A DNA stretch of 63,725 bases from Oscillospiraceae bacterium (GCA_031270865.1 JAISWI010000014.1:1-63725), one strand, 5' to 3'. Positions 51,774 to 60,988 are shown, counted from the first letter of the stretch. Notes: a model not told the origin generated them from the letters alone. Program-made: numbers and translations.

Positions 51774-52301
51774 TTACCCTCGCGGGTTCAGGATTTCCAT
51801 GAACACCTCATCTATGTACGCGCCGTCGCGGTAAACCGCGCCGGTACGCCTTCCGATCTCGCGGAACCCAACTTTCTCATAGCACCTGCGCGCGCGGTCA
51901 TTGTCCGCAAAGTGGAGAAGCATGATGTTGCGCAGGTTCAGCGTATCAAAACCATACTCGATTAGTAATTTCATCGCTTCCGTTCCGTAACCTTTACCCC
52001 ATTGGGATGGTTCGCCTATAAAAATGCCTATTATCGCTGTGCGGTTGATATGTTTGATGCCATGGAAACCAATATTTCCAAGCAATATATCATCGCTCGC
52101 GCGGACAATGGCGTAGTTATGTTCTCTTGATATTTTTTCCAGCGCGTCACGCTCCGCAGCCAGCGGAAGCGCGTGGCTGTAGATATTGAGGAAGTGGGTA
52201 GTCTCCTTGTTATTAAGCCACTTTGCGTAGGTTTCGGCGTCATCCGCGTTGATCGGAGACAGGTAAACCTGCCCGCCAGCTATTTTCTTAAAGTATCTCA
52301 T
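51774..52301 (-). CDS. GNAT acetyltransferase (RimJ/RimL-like)
   Basis: 175 aa. YLSPINADDAETYAKWLNNK opens the family; GIFIGEPSQWGKGYGTEAMK is the acetyl-CoA loop (Q/R-x-x-G-x-G/A as WGKGYGTEA), and NIMLLHFADNDRARRCYEKV GF the C-terminal signature. GGAGGCG 7 nt upstream fixes ATG 52301. It is less GC-rich than its surroundings and neighbours recombinase debris, so it may be acquired. Substrate (ribosomal N-terminus, amine or antibiotic) not predictable. Confidence 0.85.
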   Translation of the reverse strand: MRYFKKIAGGQVYLSPINADDAETYAKWLNNKETTHFLNIYSHALPLAAERDALEKISREHNYAIVRASDDILLGNIGFHGIKHINRTAIIGIFIGEPSQWGKGYGTEAMKLLIEYGFDTLNLRNIMLLHFADNDRARRCYEKVGFREIGRRTGAVYRDGAYIDEVFMEILNPRG

Positions 52302-52322
52302 ATCATCGCCTCCTATATAAAA

Positions 52323-52352
52323 ACTATAACATAGCCGTATTGTTGGTGTCAA
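52323..52352 (-). promoter_or_regulatory. Promoter of the GNAT gene
   Basis: TTGACA, 18 bp, TATAGT on the minus strand, about 20 nt before the coding start. Confidence 0.75.
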
Positions 52353-53818
52353 GCGTTATCTTTACTCAATGGTATCATAGGCATAATCAACTTAAAAAGC
52401 GGCAGGTGAAGAAAGAACGTAGGAAGAACTATTTATGGCGCATGTTTACCGTTAAGCAATCTATAAAAGAAATGAGTATAATGGGTTTTGGTGATTATAT
52501 TTTAGGGGATGGCTTGCAGCTCGAAATGAAGTTAATGATGAAACATAGAAATTTGCTAAAAAAGGCAGCATATCCTTACTGTTCTATGATATTATTCGTA
52601 TACTTAGCTATGCTCTTTGAATTATGCGGTCATTCATACTTGTTAAAAGGTGAGACTGGTGATAGCAAGCATATGGGCGGCGTGCCGCCGTTTGGGTACA
52701 AGGTAGTAAACGGCAAGTACGAGTTCGACGAGCTGAGCGCCGCCGCCGTACGCGCGTTGTTCGCGATGTTCATCGAGCGGCGCGGGTATGTCGAGATGCT
52801 GGCATATCTTAACGAAAACGGTTACCGCACTACACGCGGAAACGAATTCGACAAGAATAGCCTATACGATCTGCTGGGCAACGAGAAATACAACGGGACG
52901 TTTGTGTACAATCGCCGTGCGGCGGCGACACGCGACGGCAAGCGCAACAACAGCAAGAACAAGGACGAATCCGAGATCATCCGCGTGCCGGGCGGGATCC
53001 CCGCCATCATCGACATGCAGACGTGGGAGGCGGCGAAAGCTATGCGCGAACTGAACAAAACGAGCGCGGCGTCTTATAAGTCAAATAATTCGGTGTATCT
53101 TTTGAGCGGTATTACCTATTGCGGGGTATGCGGGCGGAGGATGTTCGGCGATTCAGTCGGCAAGGACCGTGACGGCACTACGCAGCATGTCTATAAATGC
53201 CACGATAAATGCGTGAAATCGATCAGGAAAGAACGTTTAGAGGACTATGTTATGCAAGTTATACAAAGCTACGTCAGCGAGGAGGAGACGATCAGGCAGG
53301 CCGCGGTTATTGCGAATAATTTCACGTACGAGGCCGAGCGGGAGAATGCCGTAAGCGGCCCGGCCATCCGCAAGCGCGTCAAGGAGTGCGAAGCGGAGTA
53401 CAACGCCGCGCTGCGGCTTATCCAAACCGAAGGCGCGAACGCCCCTGTATCGGCAATGGCTGATCTGAAACGGCTGCGCGAGGAACAGACGGAACTGCGT
53501 ACTGAATTAGTGAGCCTTGACAAAGTCTCAGTGTATATTGACAGCGATATCATGATAGCGCGTCTGAAAGCGGTGTGGGAATCCAGGGATCGCCCGCTAA
53601 ATGAACTAAAGCCGCTCATCCAACGGGCGATAAGCCGCGTTGTCGTCAACGACGACGACATCAACATCACCCTGGACAGGGGTATGCGTGGTGGAGGTGA
53701 GGGGAGTCGAACCCCTGTCCGAAAACCCGAACGTCAAGGCGTCTCCGAGCGCAGCTTATGGTTTAATTTCCCCGGTCCAGGCTCCCACAAGCAGGATCAT
53801 GGGCGGGTAGCTTCATAA
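52340..53818 (+). pseudogene. Decapitated large serine recombinase running into ssrA
   Basis: Residues from about 110 read SKHMGGVPPFGYKVVNGKYE (recombinase domain), NEKYNGTFVYNRRAAATRDG, and ITYCGVCGRRMF plus a later KCHDKC zinc ribbon, then a coiled-coil and INITLDRG. These are the DNA-binding parts of Tn4451-type serine recombinases. The catalytic N-terminal domain with its serine is absent; the first 110 codons (52340-52667) are unrelated AT-rich DNA. The reading frame then runs 120 nt into the antisense strand of ssrA, so its last 43 residues are not recombinase. It is the kind of integrase relic expected of an element inserted at the ssrA 3' end. Unlikely to be active. Confidence 0.88.
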
Positions 53819-54041
53819 AAACCGGCTTCGCGGCAAAGCTTACGCGGGCCTGTTCCCTACATCAATGACGCCGGACATCCTGAGCCGTAGGCGCTCAGGA
53901 GCCGACGGGCGGCCTTAGGCCGCCATCGGCAGAGCCGAATACTCGTTGTTCGCAGTTATAGCTTTCCCGCTTTTAACGTGGTTCGGGGCCACGGCTCGCT
54001 TCCTTAACGCACAGCGTCCCCGTCGAAACCATTTCACCCCC
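53689..54041 (-). ncRNA. ssrA: tmRNA (SsrA)
   Basis: 353 nt. The 5' end GGGGGTGAAATGGTTTCGAC and the 3' end GGGTTCGACTCCCCTCACCT CCACCA make the tRNA-like half, with GGGGGTG pairing to CACCTCC and CCA encoded. The open reading frame in the middle ends AITANNEYSALPMAA and stop, the proteolysis tag. Resume codon is near the GCT/ATA codons upstream of ACT-GCG-AAC. It frees stalled ribosomes with SmpB, whose gene ends 24 nt upstream. No obvious promoter lies in that gap. Confidence 0.96.
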
Positions 54042-54065
54042 ATGGAGCGATGGATGGCGGCGCGT

Positions 54066-54554
54066 TTAATCATCCCGATCCCGGGAGCGTTTACCCTGAG
54101 CGCGCATCGCCCGCTCGATATCGCGGTCGGCGTCGCGCTTGGCAAGGTCGTCGCGCTTATCGTAGAGTTTCTTGCCGCGGCACAGGCCGAGGATCAGTTT
54201 CATCCTGCCGTTGCGCAGAACGATCTCAAGCGGCACCAGCGCGAACCCCTGGCGCTGAACCAGCCCGCCCAGCCGCCGTATTTCCGCCTTATGCATCAGC
54301 AGCTTCTTTTCGCGCAACGGGTCGGTGTTGAACCGGTTCCCCTGCTCGTACGGGCTGATATGCATGCCGCGAACGATCATCTCGCCGCCCGTCACCGACG
54401 CGTAACTTTCGCGCAGGTTTGCCTTGCCCGCGCGTAACGACTTGACCTCCGTGCCGTGGAGCGCGAGCCCACACTCGAACGTCTCATCCACGAAGTAGTC
54501 GTGCCGCGCCTTGCGGTTTTGCGCGATGGAACGCTCCGGTTTGCGCTGTGGCAT
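54066..54554 (-). CDS. smpB: SsrA-binding protein SmpB
   Basis: 162 aa. AQNRKARHDYFVDETFECGL, ALHGTEVKSLRAGKANLRES, YEQGNRFNTDPLREKKLLMH and LGLCRGKKLYDKRD are diagnostic. Binds tmRNA and delivers it to the stalled ribosome; the basic C-terminal tail (KRDADRDIERAM) enters the mRNA channel. Directly upstream of ssrA, with a promoter at 54582-54610. Confidence 0.98.
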   Translation of the reverse strand: MPQRKPERSIAQNRKARHDYFVDETFECGLALHGTEVKSLRAGKANLRESYASVTGGEMIVRGMHISPYEQGNRFNTDPLREKKLLMHKAEIRRLGGLVQRQGFALVPLEIVLRNGRMKLILGLCRGKKLYDKRDDLAKRDADRDIERAMRAQGKRSRDRDD

Positions 54555-54581
54555 AACCGCCTCCGATCTTCAGCGGTTACT

Positions 54582-54610
54582 ATTGTACCACAGGTCGCCG
54601 GGCCGCGCAA
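54582..54610 (-). promoter_or_regulatory. Promoter of smpB-ssrA
   Basis: TTGCGC, 17 bp, TACAAT on the minus strand. It is about 28 nt upstream of the smpB start and probably also transcribes ssrA. Confidence 0.65.
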
Positions 54611-54625
54611 GTGTGTTCCGCGCGA

Positions 54626-55234
54626 TTATTCCCACACGTCCAGCCGACTGTTCTTGCGGAAAAATTGGCGGTCGTACTCGCCGATCTCGCGGATAACGCG
54701 GCACGGCGCGCCAAAGGCCAGCGCGTTGGCGGGAATATCACGCGTAACGACGCTGCCCGCGCCGATGACGCTGTCATCGCCAATCGTAACACCCGGCATA
54801 ACCTGAGCGCCCGACCCAAGCCACACGTTGCGCCCGATCCGCACTGGCAGATTATACACATAATGGTGTTCACGCAAGATGGGGAGGAGTGGGTGCCCCG
54901 ATGTGGATATAACCACGTTCGGCGCGATTAGGCAATAATCGCCAATATCGATTCGCTCATCATCCACAAAAGTAACATTAGCGTTGCAGTAAACGCCGCT
55001 ACCTATATAAACATGATGACAGCCCCAGTTGGCGTTAAGCGGTGTCTCGATGTGGCAGCCGTCGCCGATCCTACCAAACATGCGCCGCAGCAGTTCCTGT
55101 TTCCGGTCGTGTTCCAGCGGACGGGTTTGGTTATACTCGTATAGTAGCTCCTGATAAGCGAGCTGGTCGCCCATAATAGCCGGATCATCATAACGATACG
55201 GAAGCCCCGCCGATTTTCGCTCAATGTTCGTCAT
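54626..55234 (-). CDS. Maltose/galactoside O-acetyltransferase-like hexapeptide protein
   Basis: 202 aa, left-handed beta-helix acetyltransferase of the Maa/LacA/NodL family. The N-terminal helix region LPYRYDDPAIMGDQLAYQEL precedes the hexapeptide run ANVTFVDDERIDIGDYCLIA, NVWLGSGAQVMPGVTIGDDS and VIGAGSVVTRDIPANALAFG. The catalytic histidine is in ISTSGHP. ATG 55234 has GGAGG 4-5 nt upstream. Acetylates sugars or related alcohols; the substrate is uncertain. Confidence 0.9.
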   Translation of the reverse strand: MTNIERKSAGLPYRYDDPAIMGDQLAYQELLYEYNQTRPLEHDRKQELLRRMFGRIGDGCHIETPLNANWGCHHVYIGSGVYCNANVTFVDDERIDIGDYCLIAPNVVISTSGHPLLPILREHHYVYNLPVRIGRNVWLGSGAQVMPGVTIGDDSVIGAGSVVTRDIPANALAFGAPCRVIREIGEYDRQFFRKNSRLDVWE

Positions 55235-55329
55235 GTATCCTCCCTGCGCCGTCCGGATGGCGGTCTTACTCCGGCATGGGTTGGTTTTGGTAGGAGTGGG
55301 GGAGAGTCGCGCATGTTTAGCGAATAGTT

Positions 55330-56457
55330 TCAATCATCCCGAAGCTTCACCATAGTCGAGGCCTTACGCCGCCGCTCGTCGTTCATCGCGGCGTAATGCT
55401 TGCGCGTTGTGTTCACGTCGGCGTGTCCAAGCACGTCCGCGACGAGGTAGATGTCCCCGCTTTCCTTATATAACGCCGTGCCGTACGTGCTGCGCAGCTT
55501 GTGCGGCGTGATCCGCTTGAGCGGCGCGGCGGTTTTGGCGTACTTGCCCACGAGGTTCTCGACGGCGCGGGCGGTGATCCGCCGCCGCTGCAGCGAGAGG
55601 AACAGCGCGTCCTCGTGCCCGGGCAGCGTCGCTATCAGCTCGCGCTCCTTTATGTACGCCTTCAGCGCGTCGGCCACCTCGTCGGAGTAGTACAGTATCG
55701 CCTGGTCGCCGCCCTTGCGCGTGATCCGGAACGCGTTTTCCTCGAAATTGACGTCGCCCAGGTTCAGCCCGACGCACTCGCTAACGCGTATGCCCGTGCC
55801 CAGCATGAGGGTGAGCATCGCCACGTCGCGCTTGCCCAGCGCCTCATGGTACGCCTGCTGGTGCGCGGTCAGCGACTCGCCGGTCTCGGTCAGGTCCAGC
55901 AGCCGCGCGGCCTCATCCGGTTCGAGATGTACGATTGGTTTTTCGCGAAGTTTTGGCAGGGTAACCAGCGTGACGCGGTTGGCCGATATATAGCTATGTG
56001 TAAATAAATATTGGATGAACGACCGCAGCGTGGACATCTTGCGCATCTTGCCCGGCGCGGCGTTGTCGCGGTACGACCGATGCGCGGTCAACCCGTCGAA
56101 CGAGCTGGCCGCGCCGGAATCGGCCGCGCCCGGGTCGGGTAGGGGAGCCTTGTAGCGCGTCAGGTACTGCTGGTAACGTTCAAAATCGCGGGTTGTGATA
56201 CTGTCCAGCTCCTCGGCCCGCGCGCCGCGAACGTCCCGGCCTCGGAAATTGTCATTATTTTCTGATAAGTATCTGAAAAACACCCGCAGGTCGTAAGCGT
56301 ACGCCAAGCGCGTGCGCAGCGTGACCGTATCCGCGATGGCGCTCAGGAAATCGCCGCAGCATCCGGGCAGTTCGCCCAGCAAACGTTCCAGTTGGTCGGC
56401 GTCACGGTTTGCGGCGGCCTCGGCGTGTGAGCCGCGCGGATTGGGCTGCTTTTGCAT
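55330..56457 (-). CDS. Tyrosine recombinase (XerC/XerD family)
   Basis: 375 aa, longer than the usual about 300. The SAM-like N-terminal arm contains LRTRLAYAYDLRVFFRYLSE. The catalytic set is complete: R in LGTGIRVSECVGLN, H-x-x-R in TPHKLRSTYGTALY, H in LGHADVNTT and Y in RKHYAAMND. Extra length lies at the N-terminus and in an Ala/Gly/Ser-rich loop near residues 105-125. It sits in a row of housekeeping genes rather than a mobile element, so chromosome-dimer resolution is possible. An element integrase cannot be excluded. Confidence 0.85.
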   Translation of the reverse strand: MQKQPNPRGSHAEAAANRDADQLERLLGELPGCCGDFLSAIADTVTLRTRLAYAYDLRVFFRYLSENNDNFRGRDVRGARAEELDSITTRDFERYQQYLTRYKAPLPDPGAADSGAASSFDGLTAHRSYRDNAAPGKMRKMSTLRSFIQYLFTHSYISANRVTLVTLPKLREKPIVHLEPDEAARLLDLTETGESLTAHQQAYHEALGKRDVAMLTLMLGTGIRVSECVGLNLGDVNFEENAFRITRKGGDQAILYYSDEVADALKAYIKERELIATLPGHEDALFLSLQRRRITARAVENLVGKYAKTAAPLKRITPHKLRSTYGTALYKESGDIYLVADVLGHADVNTTRKHYAAMNDERRRKASTMVKLRDD

Positions 56458-56510
56458 ACGACCTCCAAAAGCGTGTCAACGCTTCGTAAAAGTATTCTTT
56501 CGCGAATAGA

Positions 56511-56951
56511 TCAGCGTCCCCTATTCTCCCGTATGGCCTGCCGCGCAAGCTCATCGCAGCGGTTGTTCTCCTTGTTGGACGAGTGGCCCTTTACCTTGTT
56601 GAACGATACTTTGTGCGTATCGCACAGCTCCAGCAAAGCCTGCCACAGGTCCTGGTTCAGCACGGGCTGCTTGGTCGAGGTCTTCCAGCCGTTGCGCTGC
56701 CAGGACGCGAGCCACCGCTGCGTAAACGCGTGCACCACATACGCCGAGTCGCTGTACAACTCGACGTCGCATGGTCGCTGAAGCGCGGTCAGAGCGGCTA
56801 TCGCGGCCTGTATCTCCATGCGGTTGTTGGTCGTGCTGGGATCATAACCGCTTAATTCCTTGCGCTTATCGCCATATAACAATACCGCGCCCCAACCGCC
56901 CGGACCGGGATTGCCTGAGCACGCGCCGTCGGTGTACGCTATGACCTTCAT
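56511..56951 (-). CDS. rnhA: Ribonuclease HI
   Basis: 146 aa. YTDGACSGNPGPGGWGAVLL, NRMEIQAAIAAL, YSDSAYVVHAF and NNRCDELARQAI give the D-E-D-D active site and the HS (KVKGHSSNKEN) loop. Degrades RNA in RNA-DNA hybrids. ATG 56951 overlaps the proC stop by 4 nt (ATGA); an open frame continues upstream inside proC but is not real. Confidence 0.96.
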   Translation of the reverse strand: MKVIAYTDGACSGNPGPGGWGAVLLYGDKRKELSGYDPSTTNNRMEIQAAIAALTALQRPCDVELYSDSAYVVHAFTQRWLASWQRNGWKTSTKQPVLNQDLWQALLELCDTHKVSFNKVKGHSSNKENNRCDELARQAIRENRGR

Positions 56952-57769
56952 CCCCGCAGCGCCGCCGCCTTCGCCGCGGAAGCGCACACGGCGTCGATCA
57001 CCGCCGCGCGGAACCCGCCACGCTCCAGCGCGTACACCGCCTCGATCGTCGTCCCGCCCGGCGAGCACACCGCGTCTTTCAGCGCCGCCGGTATCTGGCC
57101 GGATTCCAGCGCCATCCGTCCCGCGCCCGCCAGCGTCTGCGCCGCCATCTCGTAGGCCGTCGCCCGGGGCAAGCCCAGCCGAACGCCCGCGTCCGCCATC
57201 GCCTCTATGAACACGAACCCGTATGCCGGGCCGCTGCCGCTAAGCCCCGTCACGGCCTCAAGGTCGCTTTCCTCAACAAAGAAAACGCGCCCGCAACTTT
57301 CCAGCAACCTGGTCATCCATCCAGTCAATTCTTCGCTAAACGTATGCTCACGGCTTACGGCGAACACGCCCTCGCCGACCATCGCCGGGGTGTTGGGCAT
57401 CACCCGCGCGACCATCGCTCCGGGCAGACGTTCCGCAAGCGCGGCGGTGGTCAGTCCTGTTACGACGGACAACACCGCCTTGCCCGAGAAGTCGCCAACC
57501 ATAAGTTGTAAAGGTAACCGCGCTAACGCTTCTTCGACGTATCGCGGCTTGACCGCCAGGACCAGAGCGTCACACCTTAACGCCAACTCCGAGTTGTCGC
57601 CAACGATGTTAATCCCCAGCGATTCGCGCAGCGCACCGCATAAAGATACATTTGGATCGTATCCATATACATCGCCGGCCTGGACCGCCCCGACCGCTAT
57701 CCATCGCTTGAACAGGGCCTGCGCCATGCTGCCCAGGCCAACGAATCCTATCCTTTGCGGAACCATCAT
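56948..57769 (-). CDS. proC: Pyrroline-5-carboxylate reductase
   Basis: 273 aa. IGFVGLGSMAQALFKRW is the NADPH Rossmann motif, VMPNTPAMVGEG the middle signature and LSGSGPAYGFVFIEAMADAG with GGTTIEAV the C-terminal one. Last step of proline synthesis. ATGs at 57769 and 57766 overlap the stop of the preceding gene; the first is used. It lies in a peptide-transport operon rather than with proA. Confidence 0.96.
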   Translation of the reverse strand: MMVPQRIGFVGLGSMAQALFKRWIAVGAVQAGDVYGYDPNVSLCGALRESLGINIVGDNSELALRCDALVLAVKPRYVEEALARLPLQLMVGDFSGKAVLSVVTGLTTAALAERLPGAMVARVMPNTPAMVGEGVFAVSREHTFSEELTGWMTRLLESCGRVFFVEESDLEAVTGLSGSGPAYGFVFIEAMADAGVRLGLPRATAYEMAAQTLAGAGRMALESGQIPAALKDAVCSPGGTTIEAVYALERGGFRAAVIDAVCASAAKAAALRG

Positions 57770-58890
57770 ACCCCACCGAACATTTTCTTCTTTAGATCCA
57801 AGTAATACAGGTAGTCGTCCTCGGCCACGTCCGGCGGACACCTATGGTCACAGAACGGTATGTACCCGCCGCGCTCGACCAGCGGCTCGACGCTCTTTAG
57901 GTATGCCTTTATAGCGTCCTTGCCCGCCTTGAGCTGCATCTTATCAATACCGCCCATAATACGCAGCTGTTTCCCGTACTGATCCAACAAATCTTTCGGA
58001 TGCATGCAGCCGTTCACCTCATACGGGAACATGCAGTTGACGCCGCCTTCAAGGAAAGAGTCCAGTATCGGCCTGATGTCCCCGTCGCAGTCGCAGTACC
58101 ATATGTCGATGCCGCGCGCCTTCAGCTTCGCGTTGATCCGCTTGTAGCGCGGCATTACCACTTCCCGGAAGAAATCAGGCGTGACGATCGGGCCGTTCTT
58201 GAAGCAGATGTCCTCCCAACCCGCCGCGTAGTCGAAATCAACGAGCGGCAGCAGCTGGTCCAGCGAGTCCTCGACCATCACGCAGCACGTCTCGACCATG
58301 TCTTCCAGCATCTCGGGATAATCATACTGCGCGTAGCATAATCCCTCAAATGTAAGCATATCGCGGATCTTGCCGATCATCGACCCGACGTTCACGCCCG
58401 CCGGGAAGTCGCGGTCCGCCGGATACCGCGCTTTAATCGCCCGCGCGTCTATCTTTCGCCCCTGCGAGCGCGGCCGAAACCGCTCATCCTTGACGCGCTT
58501 CCAGTCCTCCGGCGATTCCACCGACGACTTGACGCAGTGCGGGATCGAGCTATGCCCGTCCAGCGCGACCTCGGTCCACAACCCGTCGCCGTTCAAAACG
58601 GTCTTTGTGCGCTCGGTGCGCGATATCTCGATCGGCTCAAAGGACGGATCCAGCCAGACGTTGCTGCCGGTGGTCTCGATTCGGTCGAACGAGAAGAAAT
58701 GGTTGGCCTCGCCCTCGTTCGTCACGCCGTTCTCGGTGAACAGCTTCCATAGGTAATAGTTCTCGTCCCAGTAGCCGAACTCCATGTTGAACGTCCGGTC
58801 GAACGGCTGGTAATGCATCTGCGCTCGGAACCGCTCGCGGTCCGTCATCGTCCCGGGCCACTTCTCGCGGATTGGCGTTATCGTCTTCAT
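57766..58890 (-). CDS. Uroporphyrinogen-decarboxylase-family protein (UroD/MtaA-like)
   Basis: 374 aa. GVNVGSMIGKIRDMLTFEGL, MVEDSLDQLLPLVDFDYAAG, WYCDCDGDIRPILDSFLEGG and LRIMGGIDKMQLKAGKDAIK show the URO-D/cobalamin-methyltransferase fold. The residues expected to bind porphyrin carboxylates in HemE are not conserved, and there are no other haem genes here, so a corrinoid- or methyl-transfer role, or a catabolic one, is more likely. It starts inside the oppF stop (4-nt overlap) and overlaps proC, so it belongs to the opp operon. Confidence 0.75.
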   Translation of the reverse strand: MKTITPIREKWPGTMTDRERFRAQMHYQPFDRTFNMEFGYWDENYYLWKLFTENGVTNEGEANHFFSFDRIETTGSNVWLDPSFEPIEISRTERTKTVLNGDGLWTEVALDGHSSIPHCVKSSVESPEDWKRVKDERFRPRSQGRKIDARAIKARYPADRDFPAGVNVGSMIGKIRDMLTFEGLCYAQYDYPEMLEDMVETCCVMVEDSLDQLLPLVDFDYAAGWEDICFKNGPIVTPDFFREVVMPRYKRINAKLKARGIDIWYCDCDGDIRPILDSFLEGGVNCMFPYEVNGCMHPKDLLDQYGKQLRIMGGIDKMQLKAGKDAIKAYLKSVEPLVERGGYIPFCDHRCPPDVAEDDYLYYLDLKKKMFGGV

Positions 58891-59879
58891 AGGCTCACCC
58901 TTTCCATTTTCTTCCTGTAACCCTCTATCTCAGGCGCGTTCCCCAGCACCCAATGCCCCGTCTCGATCTCCACCATCGACGGTTCATGTTTTGCGTAATC
59001 ATGCATATTGGGATCATACACCTCAAGCCGTTTCGTTTTCTCCACAACCGGGTTGGGTACCGGCACGGCGGAGATCAACGCCCGCGTGTACGGATGCAGC
59101 GGGTTCTCGAACAACCGTTCGGTGTCCGCCAGCTCGACTATATGACCCTGCCGAATCACCGCGATCCGGTCCGTTATGAAGCGCATGACGGACAGGTCGT
59201 GCGCGATGAACAGGTAAGTCAGCCCGCGCTCCTTCTGCAGGCGGCTCATCAGGTTGAGCACCTGCGCGCGGATGGACACGTCCAGCGCGGAGATCGGCTC
59301 GTCCGCGATGATGAACGACGGGTTCATGATCAGCGCCCGCGCTATGCCGATGCGCTGGCGCTGCCCGCCGCTGAACTCGTGCGGGAAGCGGCTGGCGAAT
59401 TCCGGCAGCAGGCCCACGTCCAGCAGCGCCTTGTGAACCGCGTCGCGCCGCTCCCGCGTCGATAAACGCCGGTTCAGGTTCGTCAGGCCCTCCGCGACGA
59501 TGTAATCCACCTTCGCCCGCTCGTTCAGCGAGGCCATCGGGTCCTGGAATATCATCTGGATGTTCCGCACGACGTTGAGGTCCGTCCTGCGCTTCACGCG
59601 CCCGCTGATCCGCTCGCCCCGGAACGTCACCTCGCCGCCAGAGACGGGGTTCACGCGGATTATCGCGCGGCCGATGGTCGTCTTGCCGGAGCCCGACTCC
59701 CCCGCCAGCCCGAACGTCTCGCCCTTGTACACGTCAAACGACACGCCGCGCACGGCCTCAAACCTGCGCCTGCCCGCGCCGAACGCCACCTTCACGCCGC
59801 GGACGGACAGCAGGACCTCGCGCTCGATGTTCCGCGCTGGGCGAATGGTCGTCACAACGTTTGATACTGTCGCCATCAT
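58887..59879 (-). CDS. oppF: Oligopeptide ABC transporter ATP-binding protein OppF
   Basis: 330 aa. Walker A GESGSGKTTIGRAIIR, Q-loop IQMIFQDPMASL, signature FSGGQRQRIGIARALI and Walker B FIIADEPISALD. The C-terminal extension NPVVEKTKRLEVYDPN is OppF-like. Lies next to oppD with a 4-nt overlap. Confidence 0.94.
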   Translation of the reverse strand: MMATVSNVVTTIRPARNIEREVLLSVRGVKVAFGAGRRRFEAVRGVSFDVYKGETFGLAGESGSGKTTIGRAIIRVNPVSGGEVTFRGERISGRVKRRTDLNVVRNIQMIFQDPMASLNERAKVDYIVAEGLTNLNRRLSTRERRDAVHKALLDVGLLPEFASRFPHEFSGGQRQRIGIARALIMNPSFIIADEPISALDVSIRAQVLNLMSRLQKERGLTYLFIAHDLSVMRFITDRIAVIRQGHIVELADTERLFENPLHPYTRALISAVPVPNPVVEKTKRLEVYDPNMHDYAKHEPSMVEIETGHWVLGNAPEIEGYRKKMERVSL

Positions 59880-60976
59880 CGCTTACCCCCTTGCGGGTAT
59901 TCCGCGAACGCCCCGCGCTCGAACAGCGCGCGGATCGATCGCGCGGCTGGCGGCGGCTCAACCGCCGGGGCCCGGGGGTCGAGCAGCCACGTCCGCGCCT
60001 TGTGCGTCGGGCTGACCTCGCCGTAGGGCGGCCTGTGCTGGAAATCTATCTCAAGCGCCCACGGGTTGCGCGGCGCGAACGCGTCGCCGCGTATGGGCTG
60101 GAACAGGTTGGGCGGCGTGCCCTGGATCGCGCGCAACTCCTGCTTTCTAACGCCCAGCTGCGGCAGCGACGACAACAACGCCCAGGTGTACGGATGCCTC
60201 GGGTCGAAGAAGACCTCCTCGCACAAGCCCAACTCGACGATGTCGCCCGCGTACATCACGGCGACGCGGTCCGCGACGTTCGCGACCACGCCCAGGTCAT
60301 GCGTGATGTATACCAGCGTCAGCCCGTACTTCCCCTTAAGGTCGTTGATGAGCCGCAGTATCTGCGCTTGGATAGTCACGTCCAGCGCGGTGGTCGGCTC
60401 GTCGCAGATCAGTATCCTCGGGCTGCACGCCAGCGCGATCGCGATGACCACCCGCTGGCGCATCCCGCCGGAGAATTCGTGCGGGTACTGGCGCGAGCGC
60501 CTGCGCGTGTCGGGGATGCCCACGTCCGCCAGCAGCTCCAGCGCCCGCCGCCGAGCGTCCGCGCCGCGCAACCGCTGGTTGTATTTGAGCGCCTCCTCGA
60601 TCTGCCAGCCTACCGTCTTCAACGGGTTCAGGCTGGCCATCGGGTCCTGCGTCACCATCGCGATGTGCTTGCCGCGCACGCGCGACCAATCCCTCTCGCT
60701 CTTGAACGCCGCCAGGTCCATCCCCTCGTACATGATGCTGCCGCCGTCGATCCAGCCGTTCGGGTCGAGCAGGCCGCACAGGTTCTTCACCAACGCGCTC
60801 TTGCCCGCGCCGGACTCGCCGACGATCGCCAGCGTCTCGCGCCGCCTTACCTCCAGGGAAACCCCGCGTATCGCGTGGAGCGCCTGTCCGCGCAGACGGA
60901 ACTTCACGTGCAGGTCCCGTATTGATAATACAACATCCCCCGCTGGTTCGGCAACAAATTCTTCGTTAAACGCCAT
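59876..60976 (-). CDS. oppD: Oligopeptide ABC transporter ATP-binding protein OppD
   Basis: 366 aa. Walker A GESGAGKSALVKNLCG, Q-loop MVTQDPMASLNP, signature FSGGMRQRVVIAIALA and Walker B ILICDEPTTALD. The C-terminal oligopeptide-binding extension has GTPPNLFQPIRGDAFAPRN. The order B-C-D-F is that of classical opp/dpp loci. Confidence 0.94.
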   Translation of the reverse strand: MAFNEEFVAEPAGDVVLSIRDLHVKFRLRGQALHAIRGVSLEVRRRETLAIVGESGAGKSALVKNLCGLLDPNGWIDGGSIMYEGMDLAAFKSERDWSRVRGKHIAMVTQDPMASLNPLKTVGWQIEEALKYNQRLRGADARRRALELLADVGIPDTRRRSRQYPHEFSGGMRQRVVIAIALACSPRILICDEPTTALDVTIQAQILRLINDLKGKYGLTLVYITHDLGVVANVADRVAVMYAGDIVELGLCEEVFFDPRHPYTWALLSSLPQLGVRKQELRAIQGTPPNLFQPIRGDAFAPRNPWALEIDFQHRPPYGEVSPTHKARTWLLDPRAPAVEPPPAARSIRALFERGAFAEYPQGGKR

Positions 60977-60988
60977 AGATTGCCTCCC

